Assembly (NCBI GenBank): GCA_020853705.1
Contig: JADYYK010000047.1
Location: forward strand, 1 to 49,822
DNA length: 49,822 bases
Origin: Deltaproteobacteria bacterium
GTDB taxonomy: Bacteria; Myxococcota_A; Polyangia; Haliangiales; JADYYK01
Reading direction: 5' to 3'
The notes beneath the pieces are model-generated. The model did no database searches and was not told where the DNA came from. It was given only the letters and a program-made list of their open reading frames with translations. The first letter of the stretch is position 1; every line of letters starts with the position of its first letter. The translations under genes and the position numbers were made by a program. This document shows, piece by piece, positions 8,456 to 19,519 of the stretch.

Positions 8456-10753
8456 ATGACGACCCAGCAGACCGCCTGCATCCTGTGCTCACGCAACTGC
8501 GGCCTCACCGTCGAGGTCGACGAGGCCACCGGGCGGCTGGGTCGCATCGAGGGCGACGAGCTGCACCCGGTGTCGAAGGGCTACCTGTGTCAGAAGGCGG
8601 CGCGCCTGGCGCACTACCAGGAGCATGACGATCGCCTGGAGCATCCGCTGCGGCGCAAGCCCGACGGCAGCTTCGCGCGCGTCAGCTGGGACGAGGCGCT
8701 GCGCGAAATCGCGGCGCGCCTGGTGGCCATCCGCGAACGCCACGGCGGCCGCGCCTTCGCCTTCTATGGCGGCGGCGGCCAGGGCAACCACCTCGGCGGC
8801 GCCTACAGCCGACAGCTCGGCAAGGCGATGAAGAGCCGCTTCGTGTACTCGGCGCTGGCGCAGGAGAAGACCGGCGACTTCTGGGTCAACGGCCGCCTGT
8901 TCGGCGATCAGCGCTGCCACCTGACCGAGGACGTCGAGCACGCCGAGTTCGTGCTCTTCATCGGCACCAACCCGTTCCAGGCCCACGGCATCCCCAACGC
9001 GCGCGACACCCTGCGCGAGCTCTCGAAGAGCACCACGCGCACCATGGTCGTGGTCGACCCGCGCAAGACCGAGACCGCGCGCCTGGCCGACGTGCACCTG
9101 CAGGTGCGCCCGGGCACCGACGCCTTCCTGATGGCCGCCATGCTGGGCCTCATCGTGCGCGAGGGGCTGCATGATCGCGCCTTCCTGGCCGCGCGCTGCA
9201 CCGGCTTCGAGGCGCTCGAGCAGGAGCTCGGCACGCTGCCGGTCGAGGACTATGTGCGCCGCGCCGACGTGGCGCTGGCCGACGTCGAGCGGGTCGCGCG
9301 CGCCTTCGCCCGCGCCCGCACCGCCTGCGTGCGCATCGACCTCGGGCTGCAGCAGAGCCTGCACAGCACGCTGAACTCGTACCTCGAGAAGCTGCTGTTC
9401 CTGGTCACCGGCCACTTCGGACGCGCCGGCTGCAACAACTTCCACACCTCGTTCATGCCCATCCTGGGCAACACCGACGAGCGCCTGGGCAAGCACCCGC
9501 GCACCGCGCACCACCAGATGTTCCCCATCGCCGGCCTGTACCCGCCCAACATCCTGCCCGACGAGATCGAGCACCCCGGCGAGGACCGTCTGCGCGCCAT
9601 GGTCGTGGACAGCGCCAACCCGGCGCTGACCGGCGCCGACACCGCGGGCTACGCGCGCGCCTTCGCCAGGCTCGAGCTCCTGGTCGTGGTCGACGTGGCC
9701 ATGAGCGAGACCGCGCGCCTGGCGCACTATGTGCTGCCGGCGGCGTCGCAGTTCGAGAAGTGGGAGGCCACCGGCTTCAACCTGGAGTTCCCCGACCAGG
9801 CCTTCCAGCTGCGCCACCCGCTGCTGCCACGGCGTGGCGAGAGCCTGCCCGAGGCCGAGATCTACACCCGCCTGCTCGAGGAGATGGGCGAGCTGCCGCG
9901 GCGCTTCCCGGTGCTCGAGCTCATCGCGCGCCGCGAGCCGGCGGCGACCGGCCACCTGGGCGCCATCGCGGCCCTGGGCGCGGCCATCGCGACCCGGCCG
10001 CGCTGGGCGCCGTATGCCGCGTCGATCCTGTACCGCACCCTGGGCCCGGCGCTGTCGACCGCGCGCGCGCGCCCCGGCCTGGAGCCCCCCGCCGCCGCGG
10101 TGCCGCTGCTGGCCCTGGCGCTGGCCTACGCGGCGCGCTACCCCAGGGAGGTGCGCCGCGCTGGCCACCAGGGCAACCGCCTCACGCTGGGGAGCGCGCT
10201 GTTCCGCAAGATCCTCGACACCCCGCAGGGCACCCTGATCAGCCGGCACGACTTCGCCGACGCCTGGTCGTTCATCGCGCACGACGACGGCCGCATCCAC
10301 CTCGACATCCCCGAGATGCGCGGCGCGCTCGAGGCGCTGCGCCGCGAGCCGCCGCCCGACGCGACGCGCCCGCTGGTGCTGCTGGCCGGCGAGCGGCGCA
10401 GCTACAACGCCAACCAGATCTTCCGCGATCCGACCTGGCGGCGCGTCGATCGCGACGGCGCCCTGCGCATGCACCCCGACGACGCCCGCGCGCTGGGCCT
10501 GGTCGACGGCGGACGCGCGCTGTGCAGCACCGACGGCGGCGAGCTGACCGTCACCATCGAGCTCGACGACGCGCTGCGCCCGGGCATGGTCACGCTGCCG
10601 CACGGCTATGGCCAGCGCTACCGCGGCGGCGCGCCCCACGGGCCCGAGCTGAACCGGCTGACCGTGCGCGCACACTGCGACCCGCTGGCGCGCACGCCGT
10701 TCCACAAGCACGTGCCGGCCACGGTGCGGGCGCTCGACGGAGCCGGCGGTTGA
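8456..10753 (+). CDS. Molybdopterin-dependent oxidoreductase with [4Fe-4S] cluster
   Basis: The 765-residue protein belongs to the DMSO reductase/formate dehydrogenase superfamily. An N-terminal [4Fe-4S] site is formed by C8, C11, C15 and C45 (GYLCQKA). Molybdopterin-dinucleotide contacts follow in FIGTNPFQAHG and VVVDPRKTET. The C-terminal dinucleotide-binding domain contains SYNANQIFRD, HPDDARALGL and the conserved end RTPFHKHVPA. No Cys is seen where periplasmic nitrate reductases and formate dehydrogenases carry their Mo-ligand Cys/Sec (the YSALAQEKTGDF region), so the Mo ligand and substrate are uncertain. There is no Tat signal, so the enzyme should be cytosolic. The ATG at 8456 places the first cluster Cys at residue 8, as in family members. 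The hydrolase gene downstream starts inside its stop codon. Confidence 0.88.
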   Translation: MTTQQTACILCSRNCGLTVEVDEATGRLGRIEGDELHPVSKGYLCQKAARLAHYQEHDDRLEHPLRRKPDGSFARVSWDEALREIAARLVAIRERHGGRAFAFYGGGGQGNHLGGAYSRQLGKAMKSRFVYSALAQEKTGDFWVNGRLFGDQRCHLTEDVEHAEFVLFIGTNPFQAHGIPNARDTLRELSKSTTRTMVVVDPRKTETARLADVHLQVRPGTDAFLMAAMLGLIVREGLHDRAFLAARCTGFEALEQELGTLPVEDYVRRADVALADVERVARAFARARTACVRIDLGLQQSLHSTLNSYLEKLLFLVTGHFGRAGCNNFHTSFMPILGNTDERLGKHPRTAHHQMFPIAGLYPPNILPDEIEHPGEDRLRAMVVDSANPALTGADTAGYARAFARLELLVVVDVAMSETARLAHYVLPAASQFEKWEATGFNLEFPDQAFQLRHPLLPRRGESLPEAEIYTRLLEEMGELPRRFPVLELIARREPAATGHLGAIAALGAAIATRPRWAPYAASILYRTLGPALSTARARPGLEPPAAAVPLLALALAYAARYPREVRRAGHQGNRLTLGSALFRKILDTPQGTLISRHDFADAWSFIAHDDGRIHLDIPEMRGALEALRREPPPDATRPLVLLAGERRSYNANQIFRDPTWRRVDRDGALRMHPDDARALGLVDGGRALCSTDGGELTVTIELDDALRPGMVTLPHGYGQRYRGGAPHGPELNRLTVRAHCDPLARTPFHKHVPATVRALDGAGG

Positions 10754-11898
10754 GCGGGCGCGACCGCGCCGACGCCGACGCCGACGCTGGCGCTGGCGCT
10801 GCCGCTGACGCCGCCGGCGCCCCCGAGGCCGCGCAGGTCACCGAGGCCGTGACCGCGCTGGTGCAGGCCGACGAGGCCGCGGCGCCGTCGTTCTGGCGCC
10901 GCTTCGGCGACACCCTCAAGAAGGCCGCCCTCGCGACCGGGCAGGGCACCGTGTGGCTGGCGCGCGCCGGCTACGACAACCGCCACTATCTGCCCGCCAT
11001 CATCAATGGCGCGGTGGGCGACAAGCTGGCTCGCAGCGGCGAGGGGCTGGCCATCCCGATGGCGCTGCGCGACGAGCGCGGCGACCTCGACCTCGGCGAT
11101 CTGGGGCCCACGCTGCGCGCTGGCAACGGCCACGTCACCGTGTTCGTGCACGGCCTGATGGCCAGCGACGTGTACTGGCGCGAGCCCTTCGGCGGCGGCG
11201 AGGGCATGGGCCCGATGCTGGCGCGCAGCGCAGGCGTGACCCCGCTGTACGTGCGCTACAACTCGGGGCTGCACATCTCGCACAACGGGCGCGCGCTGGC
11301 CAGGCTGCTCGATCAGCTGGTGCAGCGCCACGGTGACCACATCCAGCGCATCTCGCTGGTCGGCCACTCCATGGGCGGCCTGGTGGTGCGCAGCGCCGGC
11401 CACTATGGCCACGCCAGCTGGACGCGGCGCACCGACGCCGTCGTCATGCTGGGCGTGCCCAACGACGGCGCCTACCTCGAGCAGCTCAGCCACATGTCCG
11501 CCCTGGTGCTCGACGCGGTGCCCAACCTGTCCACCAAGATCATCGCGCGCGTGATCGACCAGCGCAGCGACGGCATCAAGGATCTGCGCATCGGCGTGCT
11601 GGTCGACGAGGACTGGCAGCGCCCCGACGCCGCCCAGCTGGCCAGCCACCAGCGCACCCCGGTGCCGCTGTTGCCCGGCGTCGACTACCACGTGGTCGCG
11701 GGCACCCTGCTCGGCGACGCCGACTCCGCGGCCTCCTGGCTGGCCTGCTACCTCGGCGACGGCATGGTCGGCACCCGCAGCGCGCTGGGCAGCCACGTCA
11801 CCTGCCGGGTCTTCCCCAGCACCAGCCACCTGGCCCTGGTCGCGCACCCCGAGGTGCACAGCCACGTGCGCGACGCGCTGACCGCTCAGAAGGTGTAG
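10750..11898 (+). CDS. Alpha/beta-hydrolase, lipase/esterase type
   Basis: The 382-residue protein has the alpha/beta-hydrolase oxyanion strand VFVHGLMASDVYW, the nucleophile elbow GHSMGG (Ser207), and a late His-rich segment TSHLALVAHPEVHSHV that can supply the catalytic His. The layout resembles the PGAP1/DUF676-like lipase group; the substrate is unknown. No signal peptide is visible, and the first 40 residues are Ala/Asp-rich and probably disordered. The start is assigned to TTG at 10750, which overlaps the oxidoreductase stop (TTGA); a GTG at 10849 is an alternative. Coupling to the molybdopterin enzyme suggests a joint pathway. Its 3' end overlaps the convergent gene at 11886-12494 by 13 bases. 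Confidence 0.82.
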   Translation: MSGRDRADADADAGAGAAADAAGAPEAAQVTEAVTALVQADEAAAPSFWRRFGDTLKKAALATGQGTVWLARAGYDNRHYLPAIINGAVGDKLARSGEGLAIPMALRDERGDLDLGDLGPTLRAGNGHVTVFVHGLMASDVYWREPFGGGEGMGPMLARSAGVTPLYVRYNSGLHISHNGRALARLLDQLVQRHGDHIQRISLVGHSMGGLVVRSAGHYGHASWTRRTDAVVMLGVPNDGAYLEQLSHMSALVLDAVPNLSTKIIARVIDQRSDGIKDLRIGVLVDEDWQRPDAAQLASHQRTPVPLLPGVDYHVVAGTLLGDADSAASWLACYLGDGMVGTRSALGSHVTCRVFPSTSHLALVAHPEVHSHVRDALTAQKV

Positions 11899-12494
11899 TT
11901 CACGTTGATGTCGACGTGGGGCCCGAGGCGCGCAAAGCCCGGAGCGTCGGTGCTGCCGTCCACGCTGACGCGGTGAAGCTGCGCGCCGAGGCCCAGCGCC
12001 AGCAGCCAGCGCCGCGCCACCCGGAAGGTCCAGCCCGCGGCGAGGCCGCCCGCCAGCGCGCTGCCTGACTGCTCGCTGCCCGCCGCCACCGTCGCGCGCA
12101 CCAGCCCACCCTGCACGAAGGGCGACAGCCACGGCCCCAGCGGGGCGCGTCGGCGCAGGAACACGAACAGCCGGGCGCGCAGCACCGCGCCGACCACGTC
12201 GGCGTCGCGGTCGCCGCCGGCCAGCCCGGCCACGTTCTTGTTCACCGTCCACGGCCCGTACAGCCCGGCGCTGACCTGCAGCGCCACGGTGCAGTTCAGC
12301 GTGCGCTGGTAGCCGGCGTTGACCACGTGCAGCCCGAGATCGGCGACCACGGCGTTGCGCCGGTGGAAGTACGACGGTGGCGCGGCGTCGGAGTCGGCCC
12401 GCGCACTGCCGAGCCCGAGCCCGACCCCGAGCCCGAGCCAACCAGGGCCCAGCAGCAGCGCCAGCAGCAGCGCCGCCGTGCGCCGCGGGCTCAC
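11886..12494 (-). CDS. Predicted outer-membrane beta-barrel protein
   Basis: The 202-residue product begins with a long hydrophobic signal peptide (LLLALLLGPGW through SARA). It continues with alternating polar/hydrophobic strands and ends in HVDINVNYTF, a C-terminal Phe as in many outer-membrane barrels. The GTG at 12494 overlaps the stop of the upstream gene by 4 bases (GTGA), so it is translationally coupled. It is the last gene of a four-gene minus-strand run (15310 to 11886) that is entirely envelope-directed. No specific family is recognised, and the transported substrate or structural role is unknown. Confidence 0.72.
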   Translation of the reverse strand: MSPRRTAALLLALLLGPGWLGLGVGLGLGSARADSDAAPPSYFHRRNAVVADLGLHVVNAGYQRTLNCTVALQVSAGLYGPWTVNKNVAGLAGGDRDADVVGAVLRARLFVFLRRRAPLGPWLSPFVQGGLVRATVAAGSEQSGSALAGGLAAGWTFRVARRWLLALGLGAQLHRVSVDGSTDAPGFARLGPHVDINVNYTF

Positions 12495-13387
12495 GACGCC
12501 GCCCGGCGCAGCGGCAGGGTCACCGGCTCGGGCCCCAGCTCGAAGCTGGCCTGGACCTCGGCCCCGGCGCGTGACCAGGTCAGCTCCAGTGCGGCCACCG
12601 CCTCGGTGCCCAGGGCGCCGACCAGCCCGCCGAAGCGGGCCGGCAGCCCGGGCGCCGGCGCCACGCGCTGCCACAGCTTGACCACGTCGTCGGCGGCCAG
12701 GTTGCGAAACTCGACCCCGACGCGATCGACGCCGGTGGGTCCGCTGCCCACGCGCACGATGACGCCGCCACCACTCAGCGGTCCGTACAGCGCGGCGGCC
12801 AGCTCGCGCTGCGCGGCCGGCACCTGCAGCGCCGCCAGCAGGTCCAGCACGGGCTGCCGCAGGGGCGCGGCGTCGCCGGCCGCGAGCACGGCGCGGACCA
12901 CCGCGGCGCCGTCGCAGCGGGCCCCGCCCACGGCGTCGATGGCCTCGCGCACCCGCGTCGCCTGCGCGGCCAGCGCGCGCGCCTCGGCGCCGGGCAGCAG
13001 TGGCGCCGCCCCGGCGCTGAGCGCATCCAGCAGCGGCACCACCGGGCCGCCGCAGATCTGCTCCAGCCCGACCGCGACCTGCTGGCCCGCCACGGTGACC
13101 TGGACCGTGGTCGGCCCCGGGGTCTGGGTCAGGAGGCGCACCAGCGCGGTCGCGTGGGCCGGCTCGGCCTCGGCCAGGAAGGCCAGCACGCGCCCGGTGA
13201 AGTCGGCCCCGCCCCCGCGTGTGGCCAGGGTGAGCTGGTCAGCCGCGCCGCCCACGCGCACGCACAGTCGACGCCCGAGCTCGGCATCGAAGCGCTGCAG
13301 GAAGCCCAGCGTGGGCCCGATGGCGACGCCGAGCAGGCCCGCGGCGATGCCGAAGCGCGACGCCGGCAGCAGGGGTGCGTCCGCCAT
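12491..13387 (-). CDS. Hypothetical protein with N-terminal hydrophobic segment
   Basis: The 298-residue protein is Ala/Leu/Val-rich. One hydrophobic stretch lies near the N-terminus (FGIAAGLLGVAIGPTLGFL), which may be an uncleaved signal anchor. Repeated short strands follow (VRVGGAADQLTLATRGG, VQVTVAGQQVAVGLEQI, VIVRVGSGPTGVDRVGVEF), suggesting a mostly beta, envelope-exposed body. No catalytic motif is seen and no family is recognised. It starts 9 bases after the 13397-13891 gene and overlaps the beta-barrel gene downstream, so it is inside the operon and may assist that barrel protein; this is inference from position. Confidence 0.68.
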   Translation of the reverse strand: MADAPLLPASRFGIAAGLLGVAIGPTLGFLQRFDAELGRRLCVRVGGAADQLTLATRGGGADFTGRVLAFLAEAEPAHATALVRLLTQTPGPTTVQVTVAGQQVAVGLEQICGGPVVPLLDALSAGAAPLLPGAEARALAAQATRVREAIDAVGGARCDGAAVVRAVLAAGDAAPLRQPVLDLLAALQVPAAQRELAAALYGPLSGGGVIVRVGSGPTGVDRVGVEFRNLAADDVVKLWQRVAPAPGLPARFGGLVGALGTEAVAALELTWSRAGAEVQASFELGPEPVTLPLRRAAS

Positions 13388-13396
13388 CGCGCTCGC

Positions 13397-13891
13397 CTAC
13401 GGGCTGACCTTGATGGCCACCATGATGACGCCCATCAGGTGCTGGCCCGCGCTGACGAAGAAGACCTCGCCGGCCTTGGTGGTCACCGAGCCGACCGGCA
13501 TGGTGCTGCCATCGCTCTTCTTGACCAGGGTGGTGACGGTGTACTTGACCGGATCACCGACCTTCTGCGGCATCACCACGGCCTTGAAGTTCAGCTCCAC
13601 CACGTTGCCGTTGGGCAGGCGCACCGCGGCGATGACGTCCTTGGCCAGCGTGGCCTTGCTCTTCTCCAGCAGCTTCCAGCTCTTGAACTGCGAGAACGGC
13701 GGCTTCTTGAGCTGCGGCAGCTTGCCGATCTTGCCGTCGATGCCGCCCTTGCCGTTGTGCGCGTGCAGCGTCATCAGGTCGGCGTTGAGCGCGGCGGGCG
13801 CGGCGGGTGCGCTCTGCGCCCCCGCGCTGGCGGACAGCAGCAGCAGCGCGGCGGCAGCGGCGGCGAACATCGCGGGACGCAGGTTGGTCAT
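13397..13891 (-). CDS. Secreted hypothetical protein
   Basis: The 164-residue product has a signal peptide (MTNLRPAMFAAAAAALLLLSASAGAQS). The mature part of about 135 residues contains HAHNGKGGIDGKIGKLPQL, a basic central stretch (FKSWKLLEKSKATL), then beta-rich sequence (VIAAVRLPNGNVVELNFKA, VKYTVTTLVKKSDGS) ending VIMVAIKVSP. No catalytic residues or metal motif are evident and the family is not recognised. The sequence suggests a small periplasmic or surface beta-sandwich. It lies 9 bases downstream of the FG-GAP lipoprotein gene and 9 bases upstream of the next gene, so co-transcription is likely. Confidence 0.72.
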   Translation of the reverse strand: MTNLRPAMFAAAAAALLLLSASAGAQSAPAAPAALNADLMTLHAHNGKGGIDGKIGKLPQLKKPPFSQFKSWKLLEKSKATLAKDVIAAVRLPNGNVVELNFKAVVMPQKVGDPVKYTVTTLVKKSDGSTMPVGSVTTKAGEVFFVSAGQHLMGVIMVAIKVSP

Positions 13892-13900
13892 CCCGACATC

Positions 13901-15310
13901 CTACAGCCCGGTGGGGCAGGGCTCCAGCGCTGTCCCGGTGTCACGCACACACGCCGCCGTGCCATCCGAGTCCTCGAAGCCGACGATCTCGGGCGCCCCG
14001 ACGCCATCGAAGTTGCCGATCACGAAGCTGTCGGGATCGCGCGGCTCGCTGCCGCTGTAGCGGCGCGCCGAGAAGCTGGTCGGGCGGATCGAGGCCGGCC
14101 CCGCCGCCGGCGCCAGGTCGCGATAGATCTGCAGCTCGGCCGGCAGCAGGTTGCGGCTCATGTCTCGATCCAGCACCACCAGATCGGGCGCCGCGCCGCC
14201 GCCGGTGTGGCCGAGCTGGATCCAGTTGGCGTAGGGATCGCTGAGCTGCAGCGTGCCGGCGCCCAGGTAGCTCCAGTCCAGGCGCGTCGAGCTCTGGCCT
14301 TCGAACAGGATGGCGCCGGCGCCGTTGCCGCCCGCGCCCACGGCGTCGGGCATGGTGCCGTTGTCGAGGTTGGTGAAGAAGGCACCCTGGAAGCCCGAGG
14401 TCGCCGCGGTCGGCGGCACCGGCACGACCCCGGCGGGGGTCAACCCGGTCGCGCCGTTGCGCAGCACCACGACCTCGTACTGGGTGATGACCAGCAGGTC
14501 CTGACGCCCGGGCGCCAGCGCCGACGGGAACGGCTGCGCCGCCTCGGCGCGCCAGCTGTCGACCAGCCCCATCGGCAGCGGCAGCGCGGTGACGTTGCCC
14601 AGCGCCAGCGGCGAGAACGTCGTCACGTCGGCGGTGACGATGCCGTCATAGTCGAGCACCACCAGCTCCAGCGCGGCGTCGTCATCGAGCTGCGCGCGCG
14701 CCATCGACGACGGCAGGAACGACACCGGCTCGAACCTGGGGAAGGCGACGGGGTCGAACACCACCCGACCGCTGGCGCTGAACGTCGTCGGCGTCGTCGC
14801 GGTGAAGGCCAGCAGCACGCCCTGGTCGCTCTCGCCGTCGGGCCCGCCGGTGTCCTCGCCGCCGAACACCAGCAGATCGAGCAGGCCGTCGCCGGTGAAG
14901 TCCTCGGCCAGCACCACCATCGGGCGCGTCGCGCCGGTGGCCACGAAGGCGTCGAAGATGGCGCCCGCCCCCAGCGGCCGCCCCAGCATCAGGAAGATCC
15001 CCTGCGCCAGGGGCTCGCCCGGCACGTTGAGCACGATGAGGTCGTCCTTGCCGTCACAGTTGAAGTCGGCGACCCCGTGGGCGCGCACCCGGGCCGGGCT
15101 GGGCGCGAACGGCGTGCCGATGCCCGGCGCGCTCGGCGTGCACGGCCGCGCGCCACCATCGCCGGCATCGGCCACGCCGCCGTCGCCGCCGTCCACCACC
15201 ACGCCAGCGTCGCCGCCATCGCCCGCCCCGCGCGGGTCGGGGATCGACAGGCATCCGCCCAGCGTCAGCGACAGCACGACAGGGCCCAGGGCGCGCAGCA
15301 TCGCCCTCAT
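13901..15310 (-). CDS. FG-GAP/VCBS repeat lipoprotein
   Basis: The 469-residue protein has a lipobox LTLGGC, then a disordered Gly/Asp linker (GDGGDAGVVVDGGDGG). A beta-propeller-like body shows calcium-binding FG-GAP motifs such as DFNCDGKDDLIVLN, DFTGDGLLDLLVFG and NFDGVGAPEIVGFE. Such repeats build surface propellers used in adhesion or ligand binding. The last 20 residues hold a Cys pair. The first ATG is at 15310, but an in-frame ATG at 15301 (MLRALGPVV) also gives a full signal peptide and lies 7 bases after an imperfect -10 (CAAGAT), so the shorter start is possible. It heads the four-gene envelope operon. Confidence 0.85.
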   Translation of the reverse strand: MRAMLRALGPVVLSLTLGGCLSIPDPRGAGDGGDAGVVVDGGDGGVADAGDGGARPCTPSAPGIGTPFAPSPARVRAHGVADFNCDGKDDLIVLNVPGEPLAQGIFLMLGRPLGAGAIFDAFVATGATRPMVVLAEDFTGDGLLDLLVFGGEDTGGPDGESDQGVLLAFTATTPTTFSASGRVVFDPVAFPRFEPVSFLPSSMARAQLDDDAALELVVLDYDGIVTADVTTFSPLALGNVTALPLPMGLVDSWRAEAAQPFPSALAPGRQDLLVITQYEVVVLRNGATGLTPAGVVPVPPTAATSGFQGAFFTNLDNGTMPDAVGAGGNGAGAILFEGQSSTRLDWSYLGAGTLQLSDPYANWIQLGHTGGGAAPDLVVLDRDMSRNLLPAELQIYRDLAPAAGPASIRPTSFSARRYSGSEPRDPDSFVIGNFDGVGAPEIVGFEDSDGTAACVRDTGTALEPCPTGL

Positions 15311-15422
15311 CTTGGCACGAGCGGCCAGCGTCGCTCCATCGCGCCCGCCATCAGGGCCGCCTGCAGGGGAAGCCCCCGCAGCCGCTCACAGGCCGAGGAT
15401 AGCGCGCGCCCGCGCGGCGCGG

Positions 15423-15428
15423 TACCGT
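15423..15428 (+). promoter_or_regulatory. -10 hexamer TACCGT, leaderless start of acyl-CoA dehydrogenase
   Basis: TACCGT ends 5 bases before the ATG at 15434. No ribosome binding site fits in the gap, and there is no convincing -35. Confidence 0.55.
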
Positions 15429-15433
15429 GCGGC

Positions 15434-16575
15434 ATGCCCTACCTGTTCGAGACCGAGGAGCACGCCACCCTGCGTGCCCAGGTTCGACGCTTCGCGGAGA
15501 AGGAGATCGCCCCCTTCGCGCACGCGTGGGACGAGGCCCAGGAGTTCCCGCGCGAGCTCTACACCCGCGCCGCCGAGGTCGGCCTGCTCGGCCTCGGCTA
15601 CCCCGAGGAGCTGGGCGGCAGCGGCGGCGAGGTCGGCCACCGCCTGGCCGCCTACGAGGAGCTCATCCTGGCCGGCAAGTCGGCCGGCGTCGAGGTCGGC
15701 CTGGGCACCCACGGCATCGCGCTGCCGCCCATCCTGGCCATGGGCACCGACGAGCAGAAGCGCCGCTTCGTGCCGCCGGTGCTGCGCGGCGACAAGATCG
15801 CCGCCCTGGCCATCACCGAGCCCGGCACCGGCAGCGACGTCGCCGCCATCACCACGCGCGCGGTGCGCGACGGCGACCACTACGTGGTCACCGGCAGCAA
15901 GACCTTCATCAGCTCGGGCTGTCGCGCCGATCTGGTGACCACCGTGGTGCGCACCGGCGGCCCCGGCCATGGCGGGATCTCGCTGCTGGTGGTCGAGAAG
16001 GGCAGCCCCGGCTTCGGGGTCTCGAAGGCGCTCGACAAGATGGGCTGGTGCGCGTCCGACACCGCCGAGCTGTTCTTCGACGGCTGCCGCGTCCCGGTCG
16101 AAAATCGCATCGGCGACGAGGGCCAGGGCTTCGTCGCCATCGCGCAGAACTTCGTCAGCGAGCGGCTCGGCCTGGCCGCGCAGTGCTGCGCCATCGGCGA
16201 GCTGGCCTACCGCGAGTCGATCGCCTACGCGCGCGCCCGGGTCGCCTTCGGCAAGCCGCTGACCGGCTTCCAGGTCACCCGCCACAAGCTGGCCGACATG
16301 GCGGCCCGGCTGGCCGCCGCGCGCGCGCTGACCGCGGAGGTGGCCACGCGCTACCAGCGCGGCGACCGCTCGCCAGCGCTGGCGGCGATGGCCAAGAACA
16401 CCGCCACCGACATGCTCAGCTTCGTGTGTGACCAGGCCGTGCAGGTGCACGGCGGCGCCGGCTACCTGCGCGGCACCACGGTCGAACGGCTGTACCGCGA
16501 CGCCCGCCTGTATCCCATCGGCGGCGGCACGCGGGAGATCATGAACGAGATCATCGCCAAGATGGAGGGCTACTG

Positions 16576-16576
<1 letters not shown>
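15434..16576 (+). CDS. Acyl-CoA dehydrogenase
   Basis: The 380-residue protein shows the full acyl-CoA dehydrogenase fold: helical N-domain, FAD/substrate strand signature ALAITEPGTGSD, TGSKTFISSG, and the C-domain with RVAFGKPLTGFQ and QVHGGAGYL. The classical catalytic Glu of the YEGT motif is replaced (YPIGGGTREI). Long-chain and isovaleryl-type enzymes also lack that Glu and use one in an earlier helix; E261 in AYRESIAYAR is the likely candidate here. The chain length of the substrate is not determined. The stop overlaps the glycogen phosphorylase ATG by one base (TGATG), so the two are translationally coupled despite unrelated pathways. Confidence 0.93.
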
Positions 16577-19080
<2,504 letters not shown>

Positions 19081-19111
19081 CCGCACGACGACCGCCGGCA
19101 GGACGCTGGCA

Positions 19112-19147
19112 TTGACGGACGCACATATGTAGATATATGCATATGTG
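19112..19147 (+). promoter_or_regulatory. arsR promoter with overlapping palindromic operator
   Basis: A -35-like TTGACG at 19112-19117 and -10-like TATATG at 19134-19139 are 16 bases apart. A perfect inverted repeat (CACATATG at 19122-19129, CATATGTG at 19140-19147, 10-base spacer) covers the spacer, the -10 and the first codon. ArsR/SmtB repressors bind AT-rich dyads of this kind, so the downstream ArsR probably autoregulates here. The AT-rich patch contrasts sharply with the surrounding GC-rich sequence. The predicted transcription start falls at the GTG start codons, implying a leaderless message. Confidence 0.75.
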
Positions 19148-19519
19148 GTGCACGCACAGTCCTCGGCCAGCGTCCTCCCTGTCAGCTCCCTGAGCCGGCT
19201 CTTCAAGGCGCTGGCCGACGAGACCCGGCTGCGCATCGTGGCCCTGCTGGCCCACGGCGAGCTGTGCGTGTGCCACGTGCAGAGCGGCCTGGCGGTGTCG
19301 CAGCCGACCGCGTCGCGCGCGCTGGCGCTGCTGCGCGCAGCCGGCGTGGTCGAGGATCGGCGGGCCGGGACCTGGGTCTACTACCGGCTGGCGGCGCAGG
19401 CCGAGCCGGCGCGGCGGCGCCACCTGCAGGCGCTGGTACGTGGCTTCGCCGGCGACGCCGCCCTGGGGCGCGAGGTCGCTGCGCTGGTGGCGCAGAAGGG
19501 CCCACGGGCCTGCAAGTGA
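19145..19519 (+). CDS. arsR: ArsR/SmtB-family arsenic-responsive repressor
   Basis: The 124-residue winged-helix protein has the ArsR core: LFKALADETRLRIVALL, the metalloid-binding segment GELCVCHV (compare ELCVCDL in ArsR), the recognition helix SQPTASRALALLRAAGVV, and the wing DRRAGTWVYYRL. The Cys pair should bind arsenite and release DNA. The start is GTG at 19145 or the adjacent GTG at 19148; both fall inside or next to the operator palindrome, consistent with leaderless translation. The stop overlaps the aqpS ATG by one base, giving an arsR-aqpS-arsC operon. No arsB/acr3 pump is present. Confidence 0.92.
   Translation: MVHAQSSASVLPVSSLSRLFKALADETRLRIVALLAHGELCVCHVQSGLAVSQPTASRALALLRAAGVVEDRRAGTWVYYRLAAQAEPARRRHLQALVRGFAGDAALGREVAALVAQKGPRACK

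Noticed and set aside
8489..10711. 740-codon open frame antisense to the molybdopterin oxidoreductase
   Set aside because: Same reason; the sense frame contains the cluster and cofactor motifs.
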